Position numbers and translations under genes: made by a program | Source: Apostichopus japonicus | Lineage: Eukaryota > Echinodermata > Holothuroidea > Aspidochirotida > Stichopodidae | Direction: 5' to 3' | Length of the DNA stretch: 64,000 nt | Assembly: GCF_037975245.1 (NCBI RefSeq) | Contig: NC_092567.1 | Location: 22,321,376-22,385,375 of the forward strand | In this document: positions 41,101 through 53,161 of the stretch, in pieces | Layout of the letters: the number at the start of each line of letters is the position of its first letter | Numbering within the stretch: the first letter of the stretch is position 1 | Notes under the pieces: model-generated | What the model saw: only the letters and a program-made list of their open reading frames with translations | Told to the model about the DNA's origin: nothing | The model's database searches: none

Positions 41101-42964
41101 CGTCTCCTTCTCTCTCTCAGTTTAAGTCACAACTTAAGACTCATTTATTTAACTCTTGCTTTTTCAAAATTTTCGTACACGCGCCATCGAAAACTCTGTA
41201 GATTTTGCCGCTTTTAAGTTTATCTATTATTATTATTATTATTTTTATTATTATTATTATTATGATTATTGTGATTATTATTATGTGAGCAGGTGAGACA
41301 GAAAGTGAGGGTGTCTGAAATGTGAGGAGCAGAATCTTGTTGTGGTCAAGTGGTTAAGGCAGTGGACTTGTGATCTAAGGATGACAGGTTCGTCGAGCCC
41401 TGGCCAGATCATTGCGTTGTGTCCTTGGGCAAGGCACTTTATCTCCATTGCCTCTCTTCACCCAGGTGTATAAATGGGGACTTGGGAGGTAACTTGTAAT
41501 TATAGTTGCGTGCGCCGGTTTGTGGCTGCACCCTATGGGAAGTCCCCCAGGGGACACGTGGCTGTGGTGCACTGTGGTGCCCCAGTAGAGATTGTTTGAA
41601 TTTTGCACACTTTGGTGTGTAAGTGTGACAAGTTACCAATGACCAGGGTTAAGTACAGCACGGCGAGACTTTATTGTAAGTTGCGCTATAAAAGAACTGT
41701 TAATTATTATTATTATTATTATTTGTAGCAAAGGGAAGTACAGGTCACAAACTAGGCTGTTTACCGGCTAAATACACATCACTCATTTGTCAGTAGCTAC
41801 AAAATAGGCACTGACACTTCTATGCCCAGTGTAACATTAATCTTACACTGGCATAGAGATGCCAGTGTAACATTAATGTTGCTTTTGTATTAAATCAGAA
41901 GAAAATGCAAACTTGTGTGAATTTTGGTTGTAGCCAGTCAATGTTTTTTTTCTGCATTGACAAACGTTTTTAGCAATTGTGCTAAAATATGTGGATGTTT
42001 ATAATGATCATGCTCCTAGTACTGAAAGGCATGATGAGGGATGTATTAATTTTTTTTTTGTCTTTTTTTTCCTTTCTTGGTAGACCGTCTGTGACCTGGA
42101 AAACTGTCACCAGGAACAGCAAGGAGGTGTCTGTGGTGATCTGAAGAAAGAGATGAACCTTCTACACAAAAAGATCCTAATGGATACTGTAAGTTTATTG
42201 ATCTCTGATGATTCATTGAAACTTCAGAGAAGTCTTGTAGGGCACAAGTGGACAAAGTGTGGCTTGTCGACCACATGCAAAATTTTTATGCCAGGGCTGT
42301 GATGAGGTTTTTCATGATCCTGTTCATACAGTCTGTGAAACCCAATAAACAACAGAGTGATCCATTTTATCCAACCATAATTAGACTGAATCGGTGAATT
42401 CACCGAATGGCCAAAACGGAAAAAACAAAAAATGTTGGGGGAGTTTGTCAATAGGGCTTACCTGTGATAGGATATTTCAACATAACAGATGTACAATGAG
42501 CATGCATGTAGTACTCTGTGATCTTTTAGTTGTTTTCACTTAATGTGTTCACCTCTGGATGTGTTCACCTCTGGCATAGGCAGATTCGATATATCTAGTA
42601 CCCTATAGTGCTGTGTGGCCTGTGGATTGGACACAAAATTTTCACTGCATCAACAAAGTCACACTTGCGAATAACCGTGGGACCAATTCGAAACGTGTCT
42701 GTAAACACAAAGATTTGAGGAAGAGACGTGAGAAATTGTGATGACAGTTTATTTAAGTGCTGCATCTGTTTAGTTTTCTTCCTTGTTTTTAGGGCTGTTT
42801 ATTTATTAAAGCTTTCTCCCCCATGCACCCTCCTCATCAATTCAGAAATTACTGTGCTGTTTATTTGTTCAGCTGTTTTTATTGGGTTTTTATTGTTTTA
42901 TGTCTTTTAGCAACACCAAGAAATGGCTAATTTCAGGAAATCTTTACAGTCCATGTTCTTTTGA
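32145..42964 (+). CDS. SYCP3: Synaptonemal complex protein 3 (SYCP3/Cor1 family), complete
   Basis: SYCP3 is a filament-forming component of the axial/lateral elements that organise meiotic chromosomes. Coding exons: 32145-32274, 32588-32675, 34445-34479, 35672-35789, 36935-37034, 38339-38437, 42084-42188 and 42911-42964; all junctions are GT-AG and all phases agree. They give 242 aa, close to the human length of 236. The N-terminus is Lys-rich (MPKGGKKAKGNQKSK) and then acidic. From about residue 76 it follows the family: MQTMLQSFGADMRK, SKRKRLETFTQQTLK, VWKLQQTERQRLSDEYNKQL, EQEEKLQTMFKQQQRLMQQS, RLKNIRQLFEQYSK, LKKEMNLLHKKILMDTQHQE, ending KSLQSMFF, the conserved C-terminal motif. Residues ~85-235 should be coiled coil. 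The ATG at 32145 follows an acceptor (GTTACAG) at 32091-32093, so an untranslated first exon is likely upstream. No canonical AATAAA was found close after the stop. Confidence 0.96.
32717..33286. mobile_element. Foldback MITE with TTAA target duplication, in SYCP3 intron 2
   Basis: The element is flanked by TTAA on both sides (32713-32716 and 33287-33290). It begins AGGATTGGTTCAG and ends CTGAACCAATCCT. The inverted similarity extends far inward: ACATGT-AAT, TATGAAAGAG, an A-rich block, and finally GTGACGTCACATCCTCA against TGAGGATGTGACATCAC near the centre, so most of the 570 bp is an imperfect palindrome. TTAA duplications fit piggyBac or Kolobok-type elements. It has no coding capacity. 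Confidence 0.85.
33537..33960. repeat. GGACTTGGCTCAGACTC degenerate minisatellite
   Basis: Degenerate repeats built from GGACTTGG, CTCAGACT and CGGACC units occur at 33537-33670 and again at 33860-33945, with unrelated DNA between. They lie in SYCP3 intron 2. Frames through them read as low-complexity peptide and are not genes. Confidence 0.7.
37780..37935 (+). mobile_element. tRNA-derived SINE, plus strand, in SYCP3 intron 5
   Basis: GGCTTGGTTCAGCGGTTAGA resembles a tRNA D-arm/A box, and GGTTCCAGGATCAAAATTCC a worn B box 50 bases on. A non-coding body follows. The 3' limit is not clear. Confidence 0.5.
40797..41290 (+). pseudogene. 3' end of a LINE (CR1/L2-like reverse transcriptase C-terminus)
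   Basis: The frame 40797-41201 carries the typical tail of non-LTR retrotransposon ORF2: LHWLPVEYRIKFKILLFVYK, then CIHGLAPSYLAELI, then RTRLKTYGDRAF, GPVLWNDLPVSVRTSPSLS and QFKSQLKTHLF before a stop. The polymerase core is missing, so the copy is 5'-truncated. A TTATTATTA tail (41224-41283) follows, as in L2/CR1-type elements. It lies in SYCP3 intron 6 in the sense direction. The intact end suggests a fairly young insertion. Confidence 0.88.
41338..41725 (+). mobile_element. tRNA-derived SINE with ATT tail
   Basis: The head is GTGGTCAAGTGGTTAAGGC (A box) and GGTTCGTCGAGCCC (B box). The body has CCTTGGGCAAGGCACTTTA and CACCCAGGTGTATAAATGGG, and the end is GCGCTATAAAAGAACTG followed by TTATTATTATT. 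Its tail is the same trinucleotide repeat as the LINE that ends 50 bp upstream, consistent with mobilisation by that kind of LINE (inference). Confidence 0.8.
41821..41877. repeat. Overlapping double hairpin
   Basis: TTACACTGGCAT (41843-41854) pairs perfectly with ATGCCAGTGTAA (41859-41870) across AGAG. The same arm also pairs with the preceding CCAGTGTAA (41826-41834). CAGTGTAACATTAAT is present twice in direct orientation. The layout is arm, inverse arm, arm, as at 21147-21231. Confidence 0.85.
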
Positions 42965-43442
42965 AGTTGTTGCAGTTTGACGATTCGTTGATTACCACAA
43001 ACCACGAAGAGGCTTTCCCTTAAAAGTTTAAAAACGTTGATATATCGTTTTTGTTTTTTTTTCTTACGAATTTCACGTTCAAGGTTTTAATCTATTGCAA
43101 ATTTGAAGTTGCAAAGTAAATTTTTCGTCAGTTTTGATGTAAAGGAAAAATCTCCAATCACCATTAATTGTATAATGAAGTCTATAGAACTCTGTTAGTG
43201 TAAATAATTTTCCAAGATTTAAAACAGGACACTAAAAGATTCAGTGTGTGTGAAAGCTGATGGAAAAGTTATGGGGCCAGATACCAGAAGGAGGGTTGGG
43301 GGGGGGGGGTATGATGGTGGGTTGGAAACAGGATGGGTTGTGTGGACATTGTATACTTTTAGGCTCCCATATTCCTTTTGTCTTTCATTCATATTTCTTC
43401 ACATTCATTCCAAATCGAGGGGCGTGAAAATCTTGTCATTTT

Positions 43443-43528
43443 GATTACCTTCACTTTGATTACCCCCCATTCACTATTGATTTCCTTCACTTTTGATTAC
43501 CTTCACATTTTGATTACCCCCCCAACCC
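43443..43528. repeat. Short minisatellite (GATTACCTTCACTTTT units)
   Basis: About five degenerate copies of GATTACCTTCACTTTT or GATTACCCCCC, head to tail. Confidence 0.7.
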
Positions 43529-44734
43529 TCACTCCCATCAGGTGCTAACCTAAAGCAATTTTCATGCTTTTTTTTGTTTTGTTCATTTGATACATTTATA
43601 ACCTTCCTTCTCTAGCAACTCCTTGATTAAACTAAGCTTTCAACAGATGAGTTTTTAAAGATTTTTCACAAGTTTTTCTTTTTTTTCAAATTCCTGGACA
43701 TAACTCAAGTATACAAATACTATGCTGGGTAAGTCATGAAATATAATTCATTGAAGTTTGCAATCTGACTAAAAAGTAATGGAAATTTATAGTAGAACTT
43801 CCATGGCTATATATTGGAAAAGTAGGCCATGAATCCATTTTCACCTTTATTTCCTAAATTGTGTTTGTCTTTATTCTCTCACATGAACCTCAGTCACAAT
43901 CATGTTCATGCAGGCCTTTGAGGAGAATTACGTTTAGGGGGGGGGGGGGGGTTGAAGACTTCACTTTGAAAATCTGTAGTACAAAATGTTCAAAATGGGG
44001 GGGAAATAAGGCTTATCAATATTGAGACAATTTTAGCAGACACTCTATAGATTACACACTACATCCAGTTTTGGGGAAATTTATGAAGCTGTGTCAATGA
44101 AAGGATATTCTTGGTGACAAGTGAACCCCCCACCCCCCCCCCCCCCTCCCCACCATTACCTATTCCTCAACCTACAAAAGATGTGCCTTATGTCCAACTC
44201 ATTTTGTGCTTTCATTCCGTCCAATTTGATCTTGCCATTAAGTATTCAAAAGCTTTAGTGATTCCATTTATAGGTCATCACCAAATTTTTGCAAATTATT
44301 TAAAACGCTTTCTCTGGGAATTCTGTACTTTCAAGCTCTTTGCAAGTGCTGCATTGTGTCCCATTAGACAATGAAAATTTCTCAGTAAGGAAGAATGCCT
44401 TGAGGCATTTTGTGTAGTTGTGTTTGTTTTTGGGGTATTAAAAAAAAAATTATTACTTAAACCCCAAAATAGTTTCTTTCTCTCTCAAAGCTTCGTGTAT
44501 TCACCAAGACTTGCCAAATAGTTTGCCAAAAAAATTGTTTACTTAAAGAGTATAAACTGTAGAGTTAACTTACATACCAAGTTTTGTTAAGTTCTCCGAA
44601 TTGAATAAAGAAGTATTCACAAAGTTTTGCATTGACTTGGTTGTTTTTGGATTCGAAGATAATCGTAACCTTTGCATTCATGATGGCGTATGTGTGTGAG
44701 TTCGTTTGTGAGTTTTCTGCAAGCTGCTTAACAA

Positions 44735-45055
44735 TTGGGATTGAACCAGGGACCTTCTGCTGCCAAAACTTTTTCTCTACCACTAAACCATTCTGTGGGA
44801 GAAAGCTTTTGCTTGTTTTACAAATATTTGAAGATCCAGTTGTTTTGACTTCTCCACTGATCCTTGTCAGGGAGAGGGAACCTTGTCAGGGGGGGAAGGG
44901 GTGCAGGCGAATTCCCTTGGCCGCTTGGGAACCTTGTCAGTGGGAGTGGTGCCGGCGAAGTCCTTTTCCAGCGATCACTCACCCTGGACTTGAACCGAGC
45001 TGATCAAAAATGTGTAATCGCGGAAGGAACTACCGATTACACCATTTTGGTTCCC
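44735..45055 (-). mobile_element. Two tRNA-like SINE heads
   Basis: On the minus strand 44735-44801 reads GAATGGTTTAGTGGTAGAG...GGTCCCTGGTTCAATCCC, and 44980-45055 reads AAATGGTGTAATCGGTAG...CTCGGTTCAAGTCCAGGG. Both have A- and B-box-like segments. Between them lie three ACCTTGTCAG repeats. The open frame 44632-45003 (+) crosses these and is not a gene. Confidence 0.65.
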
Positions 45056-45157
45056 AGTGAATAAACTTCGTTTCTTACCTTTATACTTCCACGTCCTCCA
45101 AAGAACAGAAAATTAAAAGGCTCTGGCTGGATTTGAACCATAGACATGCATTCTGTG

Positions 45158-45432
45158 GGAATTGAACCCTAGACAAGGAGTTTGCCTTGCTCTTCAGGTA
45201 CAGAGCACTAGCCACTGTGCCACTGTAACTGTTGAGAAATGATGCTCGTTTTTAATATTTAAGGTTCATAATGGAAAGAAAGAGGTATAAGAATAGAAAA
45301 GGAAAACTGCCTTCACTGGGGATTTGAACCCTAGACATTTAGTTTGTCTTGCTCTTCGGGTACACAGCACTAACCACTGCACCACTGTATCTGTTGAGAA
45401 ATAATGCTCGTTTTTAATATATGAACCTAACA
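45158..45432 (-). mobile_element. Tandemly duplicated tRNA-like SINE segment
   Basis: Two copies (about 45158-45272 and 45318-45432) share, on the plus strand, TTGAACCCTAGACA, TTGCTCTTC-GGTACA, AGCACTA-CCACTG, CCACTGTA-CTGTTGAGAAAT and ATGCTCGTTTTTAATAT. On the minus strand they read as a tRNA-like head with a CACAGTGGCTAGTGC A box and an AGGGTTCAA B box. Start-to-start distance is about 160 bp. Confidence 0.7.
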
Positions 45433-46176
45433 ATGTAAGGAGACTTAAAAAAAAATATGGAAAGAGCCAGTTGGCTTTGTGATTCCTTGCCATATCAGTG
45501 GTAAGTTCATTAGCTGAGGAGGGTCACAATACTTGAAATTCGAATAATGGACTCATAGAGTCTATCAGAGGAGTTCTCAACAGGCAGGCGGACCAAATCC
45601 GACCCGCGAAAGAATCCATTCCCAACTGGGCAGAATCATATATTAGTCAAATTACATTCTGTGTATTCGTCAAAATTATCTGACAAATAACAAAGGAACC
45701 TGGGTCCCTTTGTATCGACATCCATTCAAAATGTTAGCGAACATTTGAAACAATTTGTATAAAATAGGTATTTTGAAAAGATTTTCATATCAGCTTTATT
45801 CTAACACTCAAACCAAGTCTTTAGCTTGTAGGGTTGGGAAGATACACATTTTTCAAAACGTTGGTTTTTTTTTATATTTGAGGGGGGGGGGGCATTTTCC
45901 GCCCTGTATGAAGGTTAAGGGGTTAGAGCGAGTGTCCAGTATTAAACGAAAGATGGTCAAAACAGAACCCAACTACAGACGTGTGAAAAGACGTTTGAAG
46001 TGAGAACACAGTAGTGTACCTTATTTGCTATTGAAGTTTCAATATAACATGGTTCTCAATAGGCGATCCTCGTTCCTAAAACGGCACATGAAAGACTTCA
46101 ATTCGGTCACAGGAAACAAAAGCGACCCACAATCTTGCACCAATTATGATGCATTTATTATATTTATTTTTATATC

Positions 46177-46177
46177 A

Positions 46178-46209
<32 letters not shown>

Positions 46210-46250
46210 ATATATATATATATAATAATAAGTTTATATATATATATAGT
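46177..46250. repeat. TA microsatellite, interrupted
   Basis: TA runs broken by AATA and AGTTTA insertions. Confidence 0.9.
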
Positions 46251-46317
46251 ATATGTTAATATGTTTTTATTACACCAATTATGAGTATGCAGGCCCTTGA
46301 GGCCTTGGGCTTGAGTG

Positions 46318-46440
46318 CCTGGCCCACATATCTTGCCTGCATATCCCACATGGCCTACATACCCTGCCTACATGGTCCACATATCCTACCTACATGGTCT
46401 ACATAACCTGCCTACATATCCAACATGGATTACATACACT
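46318..46440. repeat. Minisatellite (CCTGCCTACATGGTCCACATAT)
   Basis: About five to six degenerate copies of a roughly 22-24 bp unit combining CTGCCTACAT with GG-C-ACATA. Non-coding. Confidence 0.8.
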
Positions 46441-47584
46441 GTATGATTACACAATTTAGAGACAGCTAGATTTTACTTCCCTCTGACCCTTTGCTCTAAC
46501 CAATATTTCCGTCTCTGGCCGTCATACAAAACAACCGCCCGGTCAATATCAGCTCCCATCAACTGGACGAGCCCCCAGTAAAATAACAGAGTTACATAAC
46601 GCAAACGTCATTCGCCGCACTTTAAACAAACACATGATCAGGGTAATATCCCTTTCCTCTCTGACGTCATATACAAAATTGCATTTTACAGTTTGCAAAA
46701 CTAATGCTGGTCATTGTTTGCTGTTGCTGGTTAAATTTCTATAGAGGCTTTCAGTCATAACATTCCAAGTGTATTTGTAATGCTATTGGCGCAGATAATA
46801 ATAAGCAGATCTACGACAATGCATTCTGATTTCAAGATTACACGTATCATTGTTTGATTGTAATGGAGCTTCCTGTTGACTTGTTCAGTTATATCAATTA
46901 TATGTGTGTGTGTGTGTGTGTATTTGTCTGTATTCGTCACTTACTCTTCTAGGAAGGCAATAACAACTCCCTTGGGTAAACGTCTTAGTATTATTGTGAT
47001 TCAATGGTGTACACAGATGGGATCTCTGGGTTAGTAGGGGGGGGGGGGCATGCACAGTGGTTACACATTTCATAACAATCCTTGGGAAAACAGGTCACGT
47101 AAGTTTAATCAGATGCGTATCAGGCAGTGACTTGCGCAAAGATGAAGGGGGGGGTGGGGGAGGGGAAGGGGCTCATACTCACCCCATCTCAATATTCTTC
47201 ATCAATCCATCTCAATATCCTCAGTCATTTTTTCGCACGCACGCCCTGCTATTAAGATTCATGACCTTACCTAAATCAGTCAAGAATTCATAATTTTGGT
47301 CACAACTTTAATACCTCTGTTTAAGATCAGTGATAGGATATTATTTCTGATAGTGAGCAGGGGTACTCTTATTGGCTGGAAAAGCATATGGACACCAGTG
47401 GGTAAACCAATGGTGGGAGTTCAGTGGACGAAACCCCTGAAAGCCACAGGTTTTGTACATATTATTTCGTGTTCTCTCGTAGCGCTTTTCAATTTTCAGT
47501 CACATATAGGATATTAGCATTTAAGTATATAACGACTATTAGGGTGCAGGAAAGAGGGGGGGAGAGTTAAATACAATGTGAAAG

Positions 47585-47954
47585 CAGTGGCGTAGGAAGG
47601 TACTTTTGAGTGGGGGGGCTGAAGACTGATGACCCGCTTGGGGGAGGGGTTTAAGGGGAGGGGGTGTCCCCCTCCCCTTTGGAATTTTTTGCATTTCCAG
47701 GTGGCCTCAGATGCAAATTGGTGCAATATAGCACACTTCAACACCCGCTCCATTTTGTAAACTTAATTTTGTATTTTCACCTGGCCTTAGATGCAATTTG
47801 GTGCTCCAAATGAGATTTTTTTCTCATTTGGAAATGAAAAAGGGGTTTTCGGACTTGCGAAGCGGGGGGGCGGAATGATACTTCCGCCCCTCCACATTTT
47901 TCACTGGGAGGGCTGGCGCCCCCCCCCAGCCACCCCCCGGTTCCTACGCCCTTG
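47585..47954. mobile_element. hAT-type non-autonomous DNA transposon (MITE)
   Basis: The 370-bp element has an 8-bp target duplication TGTGAAAG on each side (47577-47584 and 47955-47962). Terminal inverted repeats: CAGTGGCGTAGGAAGG on the left, and CAAGGGCGTAGGAACC on the complement of the right end. An 8-bp duplication with CA-initial ends fits the hAT superfamily. The interior is G/C-run rich with an internal duplication (CAGATGCAAATTGGTGC and TAGATGCAATTTGGTGC). No transposase. Confidence 0.88.
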
Positions 47955-50480
47955 TGTGAAAGCAAAGGAAACTTTTCTGTCAGTTATATTGCACAAATAT
48001 TGGCAGGTATAGGAAAGAATTAACACAAATATTCCGTTAATTATCAACTGTTTCAACCAATCACAAACGAGTACGAGTCTGTAAGAAATGACTAATTCAT
48101 TTTAACCATGGATGTGTACTGACCCATTAAAACCGGTTCCTAGAAAAAAAAAATTGGCAGTGAGTTTCTTGTCAACAACCATTCACACACACATATACCA
48201 TACAATGCACTTTAACAATATTTGTCAACCCGTCCTGATTCACGCAATTTAATTGTGATAATGGTTTTTTCTTTCTTTTTTCTTTTTTTTCTCGTTTTCT
48301 CACTACAGCTATATATAGATTGTTTCGTCTCAAATAAATAGGTATAGAACTGCGATTTATTTTAAAAGGATAATACGATGGCCAGATGTAAAAATTAGTA
48401 TACATGAACTTATATATGAAAAAAGAATGACTCTATATATACCTATATAATCATTTTTAAGTTGGAAAGGCACCCCAAAATTGTCCATATTCCCTGTCTC
48501 GAATATCCTTATATAGGAAACAGTTCTTATCTGTTAAAGATAATAGATGTAATGGAAATACATTCTGTTTTTTGATTATTAAGCAATAACTGTGATGCTG
48601 ATAAGGTGAAAAGGAAAGACGATGGTATATAGTATCTCTTCCTATCGGAAACATCGTGGTGCTCATGCGTATTTATGAGCATATTTCCGTCACCATGCGC
48701 GTATAGGGAATCACATTGAGTTCCGTTTTAGAAATGCCTTTCATATACCGTATACGTTAAAAGAGACACAACCCCAGCCAGCCATCATTATTGGTTGTGT
48801 GTGATAAATATCTCATTTACAGTAGCCTATTGTCAATATAACAGTCACTCACTTCATTGTGTACTGGACTTTCCCTATGTGAAACCGTACATGTAGCAGA
48901 CTGCATACAGGCGAAAGTTGCTGATGTTCGTCGCGGTGATCATTCGTAAAAGTACTGAGTGACGTCACCTTCGTTACGGCAGAGAAAATGTACTGAAATA
49001 TTCTAATAACCACTACGTCACGACCACGCCTCTTTAATGATGAACAACTATCCCAGAAAGCAAAAAGAAACCTATACATAAAGAGAGACAGGGTTGAAAT
49101 TTGATGTCTAAAAGTGTGGGGGAGGGGAGGGGAATAGGGGAGGGTCTAAAGGAGGGGTCTAAGGGGGAGAGGGGTTTGGACTTTGTAAAGCCCCTACATG
49201 TAATATGGTGCGATATTTACAGGTTTTTCCCCACTACTGGTTGTGTATTTATGAATGTTTTTATGCTGTGGTCAAGCTGATCGTTAATGAAGGGGCTGGA
49301 CGTCGCCCGTTGACACTCTCATAGATGGCAAACCGACTAGCAACTCTCTCTCCATACCTATATCAGTGTTTCTCTAAATGTTCAATACAGCCAAGCTGGA
49401 TAATCTTAAAGTGCATGTAGGCCTATATGGCACTGTTACATTAGTACTACTAGTAGTATGTTAGTACTATAGTGCGTTACGGAGTTTAAATAAGATCTAT
49501 ACATATTCATGTATTAAAAGAGTGCAGAGAAGTAAAATTCGATGAACCGTCGAGAGATTTTCGAAGAAAAGGCTAACACCAAGCTTGACAAAAGCAGTCA
49601 AGTTTAGCAATTGTTCCTGTTCGGATATTACTGACACACTGCGCCGGCGGTAGGCGTCAGATATGGTAACTATGGAACGCGCTAACCTACGTCATAAATA
49701 GCTCTAGATTGAAGGTCTCATACCGAGTTCGATAAACATACATTTTGTATAAACAATACTTAGTTATTTTTGGCAAACACGCTGCCAGAAAAAGAGAAAG
49801 ATAATAGTCTGTTACAAACCAGCTTTCGGTGTTTTGATTGCAGTAACAACGTTTATTAGAAGTGCGTATAGCAGACATATTGTTTTCCTACGCATTTTGC
49901 ATCGCATTTACCACACTCATACAGAGATACAATAACAGGATAGTGAAAGTCCATGAGACTTCTACTGTTATGCGCGTAATGATCTTGGACAATGTTATGA
50001 CTGCGCAAGTCTACAAAGCGCTTCTCGCTTTCTCCGTTAGCCTAAGCTTCGTTTGTAGTCTATATTACCTAAGAAACTAGAGATTCGTGATATACTTCAG
50101 TGACTCAACATCGTCATAGTTGATGACATAATCACATTTTCAGTTTTCATTTCGAAAATTTCGACTATTTTTGGCAATTATATAAGACGTTACAGTTTAG
50201 TGCATGCAATAAGAAAAAGAATTCAACTTGTACACACCCATGCACTCTCTCTAACAATATAGGTTTGTTGATAATGTGGTTGTTGTTGTGATTTTGCAAT
50301 AATTTACAGCCTTCATTGAATTAAAGGAATCTGTCCTTCTGTTCAGTGTCTGTCTATCTGTATGTAAACAGGTATAATTATAAGTGGTTTAGCAAGCTTA
50401 GCGTGTTTCGTTTATACAAGTATAACAAGTCATTCTTCGTATTTCCATTGAGTATTCAGTCTTTGAGGTAGTCATGCATG

Positions 50481-50483
<3 letters not shown>

Positions 50484-50574
<91 letters not shown>
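50484..50574. repeat. Long TA dinucleotide microsatellite
   Basis: About 90 bp of essentially pure TA, the longest in the window. Confidence 0.97.
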
Positions 50575-50578
<4 letters not shown>

Positions 50579-53161
50579 GCTTGACTTGTCCTTTTATTCG
50601 ACTGCGTGGGTGTTCTAAGGAGTAAGAGAGAGTGAAAACAAAAGGTTTACGTTAGAGTAAGTGGCTGTGTAGACCACCTACATTATAATAAACTGATTGA
50701 TACTATTGTAATTGCGCATATGTCACAGCTACTGCGTCACCATGACGTAGGCCTACCGTTCTTCTGTCGGAATACGAAACAAACAAGTCCTATACCCTAT
50801 AGTCAATCGAAGTAGTTATCTATATTGGTTGTTCGGTGAACCCTTTACTTTACTTTGTGTGTCCCTTCCAGGAATGCTGTCTTTGGTGATCAAGGGAGCA
50901 TATCATATAGGGGCAAGGAACCTTTTTTCTTTTAACAAAGCAGACATTTCATTTTGGTCGTCAATTTTCCATTAAATTAGTCACAATAAGATATCGATTC
51001 ATCAATCGATCATCAGTTCCATGCTATATCGGTTTTCACTTAACTTTAAGTTATTTATAGAGGACCTACAACGATCAGGTAATATTTCGATTAATTTGTA
51101 AAATTTTCGTCGTTCATTATATCTAAAGACATTCAAGGTTTGCAATGGTGGAAGTTAACAGGTCCAACCATATAGAGGGTGGGGGGGGGGGGCGTGCATG
51201 ATTGATTGCGACAGGGCGCGGGAGATTCATAACTGAATAGTATTCTGAGTATAAAGTCATGTGGGAATAAATCAGACAAAAAAAGAAAAATGAAAAAAAT
51301 CAAGAGACAGCATCCAGGGTCAATAGGCCACGCACATATACCAGTGGTATGCATGTCCCGACATGTCCTTAACTAAACAACCAAGTAACTTATGGGATTC
51401 AGGGATCATATGCTGGGTCAAGAGACCATGTGCATTATCAAGGGGTATACATGAGGGGTAAACATGAGGGATCAGAAATCCGATGAAAACTGACAAACAT
51501 TACAAAACAAAGAGAGATTTTTTATTTTTTTTACATTCTCCAAGATATGGTAAATGTATTTATTTTCATATGCATTTTCATATGCTACGGATACATATTG
51601 GAATGAAGCGAAACTTTATTTTAGTTTACGGCAAGTCACTAAGAAATGAAATCACATTTTTTAAATTTTTTATTCCGTTATTTTCACAATTTTTTTTTTG
51701 AAAGTTTACTCTTTTAACTTCTTAGTACTATTGTCATGTTACTGAAGCCAATTAAATTTAATCCGATAGATACGTGAATATTAAAAACGATGTATTTACA
51801 AGAAAAAAACAGATCGACATGAAAGACATATTAGATATATTATTAGTTTGATATAAGTTAGTTCTTAAAATAAAAAAAACCTTAAAACTTTGCTTAAAGA
51901 AATTGAAGAAGACTTTCAATGCCTCTATTAATCAAATTAACAATGAAACAAGGATAAAAATGCCCTTGTCTAACATTACACCTCACTTTCACACCACTCT
52001 TGACATGAAATATGTTTAGATCTCGAAAATTAAATGTTTTTAACTTTCGCAACACAAAGCTCTTATACCCCTAAACCAGCCTCCCCTTCCTTTATGAACG
52101 TTTTTAAACAGAACCATGTCAGTCCCCGTTATCCTGTTCATGTTGTGTTCCCCCTCCCCAGCACAAGTATCCCCACATCCTCCCCCAAAGTCACAAATGA
52201 AATTACAAAATCGCATTTTTGTTAGTTTAATGGAACAAACTTGAAAATCATGTCTCACTTCTTATAGCCAGTACTACTTTCCCATAGCCGGACACTTGCC
52301 CGGTGTTAAACATAAAAATGAAACATAAAACGCTTAAAATTTTAGGCTACTATTTCAAGAGAAATAAAATAATAACAAAGAAATATGAGAGCAAAAACGT
52401 ATTGACAACAAGAAAAGAAAAAAACAAATACCAAATGATAAACAAAGAAAAAAATTAAATGATAAAATGGAATATTTAAATGAAGAGATGGTAAAGTTTT
52501 TTTTAAAAAACTTTGACCATATTTGTAGGTTCACAGAACCTTACGATAATACATAGCAAACTGCCATGGGTTCTAATTTTTGTTGGTGTTGTTTATTTAG
52601 CAACAAAAGGTTCTTTTTGACACTTTTTTTCGTGTGCAAAAGTTATCTTACGATAATAAAGTAATGGTTATAAAAATGTAATTATATACAAAAGGAAAGG
52701 AAGTAAAAATTATTTACAACGAAAATTAAACAAAAAACTGGATCATTGTAAGCAGGTTTTGAAAAGTGTTAGGTAGTTAGATATCCTTGATTCTTTTCAC
52801 TTGGCAACTCTTTTCCAATTTATTACGTACGTCATGATGAATGAGGCAGTATAATATTATACCTCTGGTTGTAACAATTCTTCACAATTCACCTGCCTGG
52901 TCTGATCCATGTTTACAAGTCTATTTTCACATCAATTTCGTGTAATGTTGATCATTTTGTAATTAAGAATTAAAATAAAAGATATTTACACAATGTTAAG
53001 ACGACTTCATCGCCTTCACAAATGTTTTCACAATTAAATAGATACAAACAAACATTATAGATTGCTCTATATGTTGTTCCATATAAGCCTCGTCTGTACT
53101 AAAAAATAAAAAAAACAGTTACACTGTCAAGTGCTTGCTTTAGTTGTTACACACTCCCCTT

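Larger units (their letters stand above)
42965..53161. other. Tail-to-tail intergenic region between SYCP3 and ets4
   Basis: About 10.2 kb with no supported gene. Holds SYCP3 3' UTR of unknown length, simple-sequence DNA, a cluster of SINE heads (44735-45432), a TA tract (46177-46250), a minisatellite, a hAT-type MITE and a 90-bp TA tract. The last ~1.2 kb is AT-rich and probably includes the ets4 3' UTR: minus-strand AATAAA signals are at 52819-52824 and 52590-52595, about 340 and 570 bases after the ets4 stop. Confidence 0.6.

Noticed and set aside
44632-45003. 123-residue open frame on the plus strand
   Set aside because: It reads through tRNA-like SINE heads and simple repeats.
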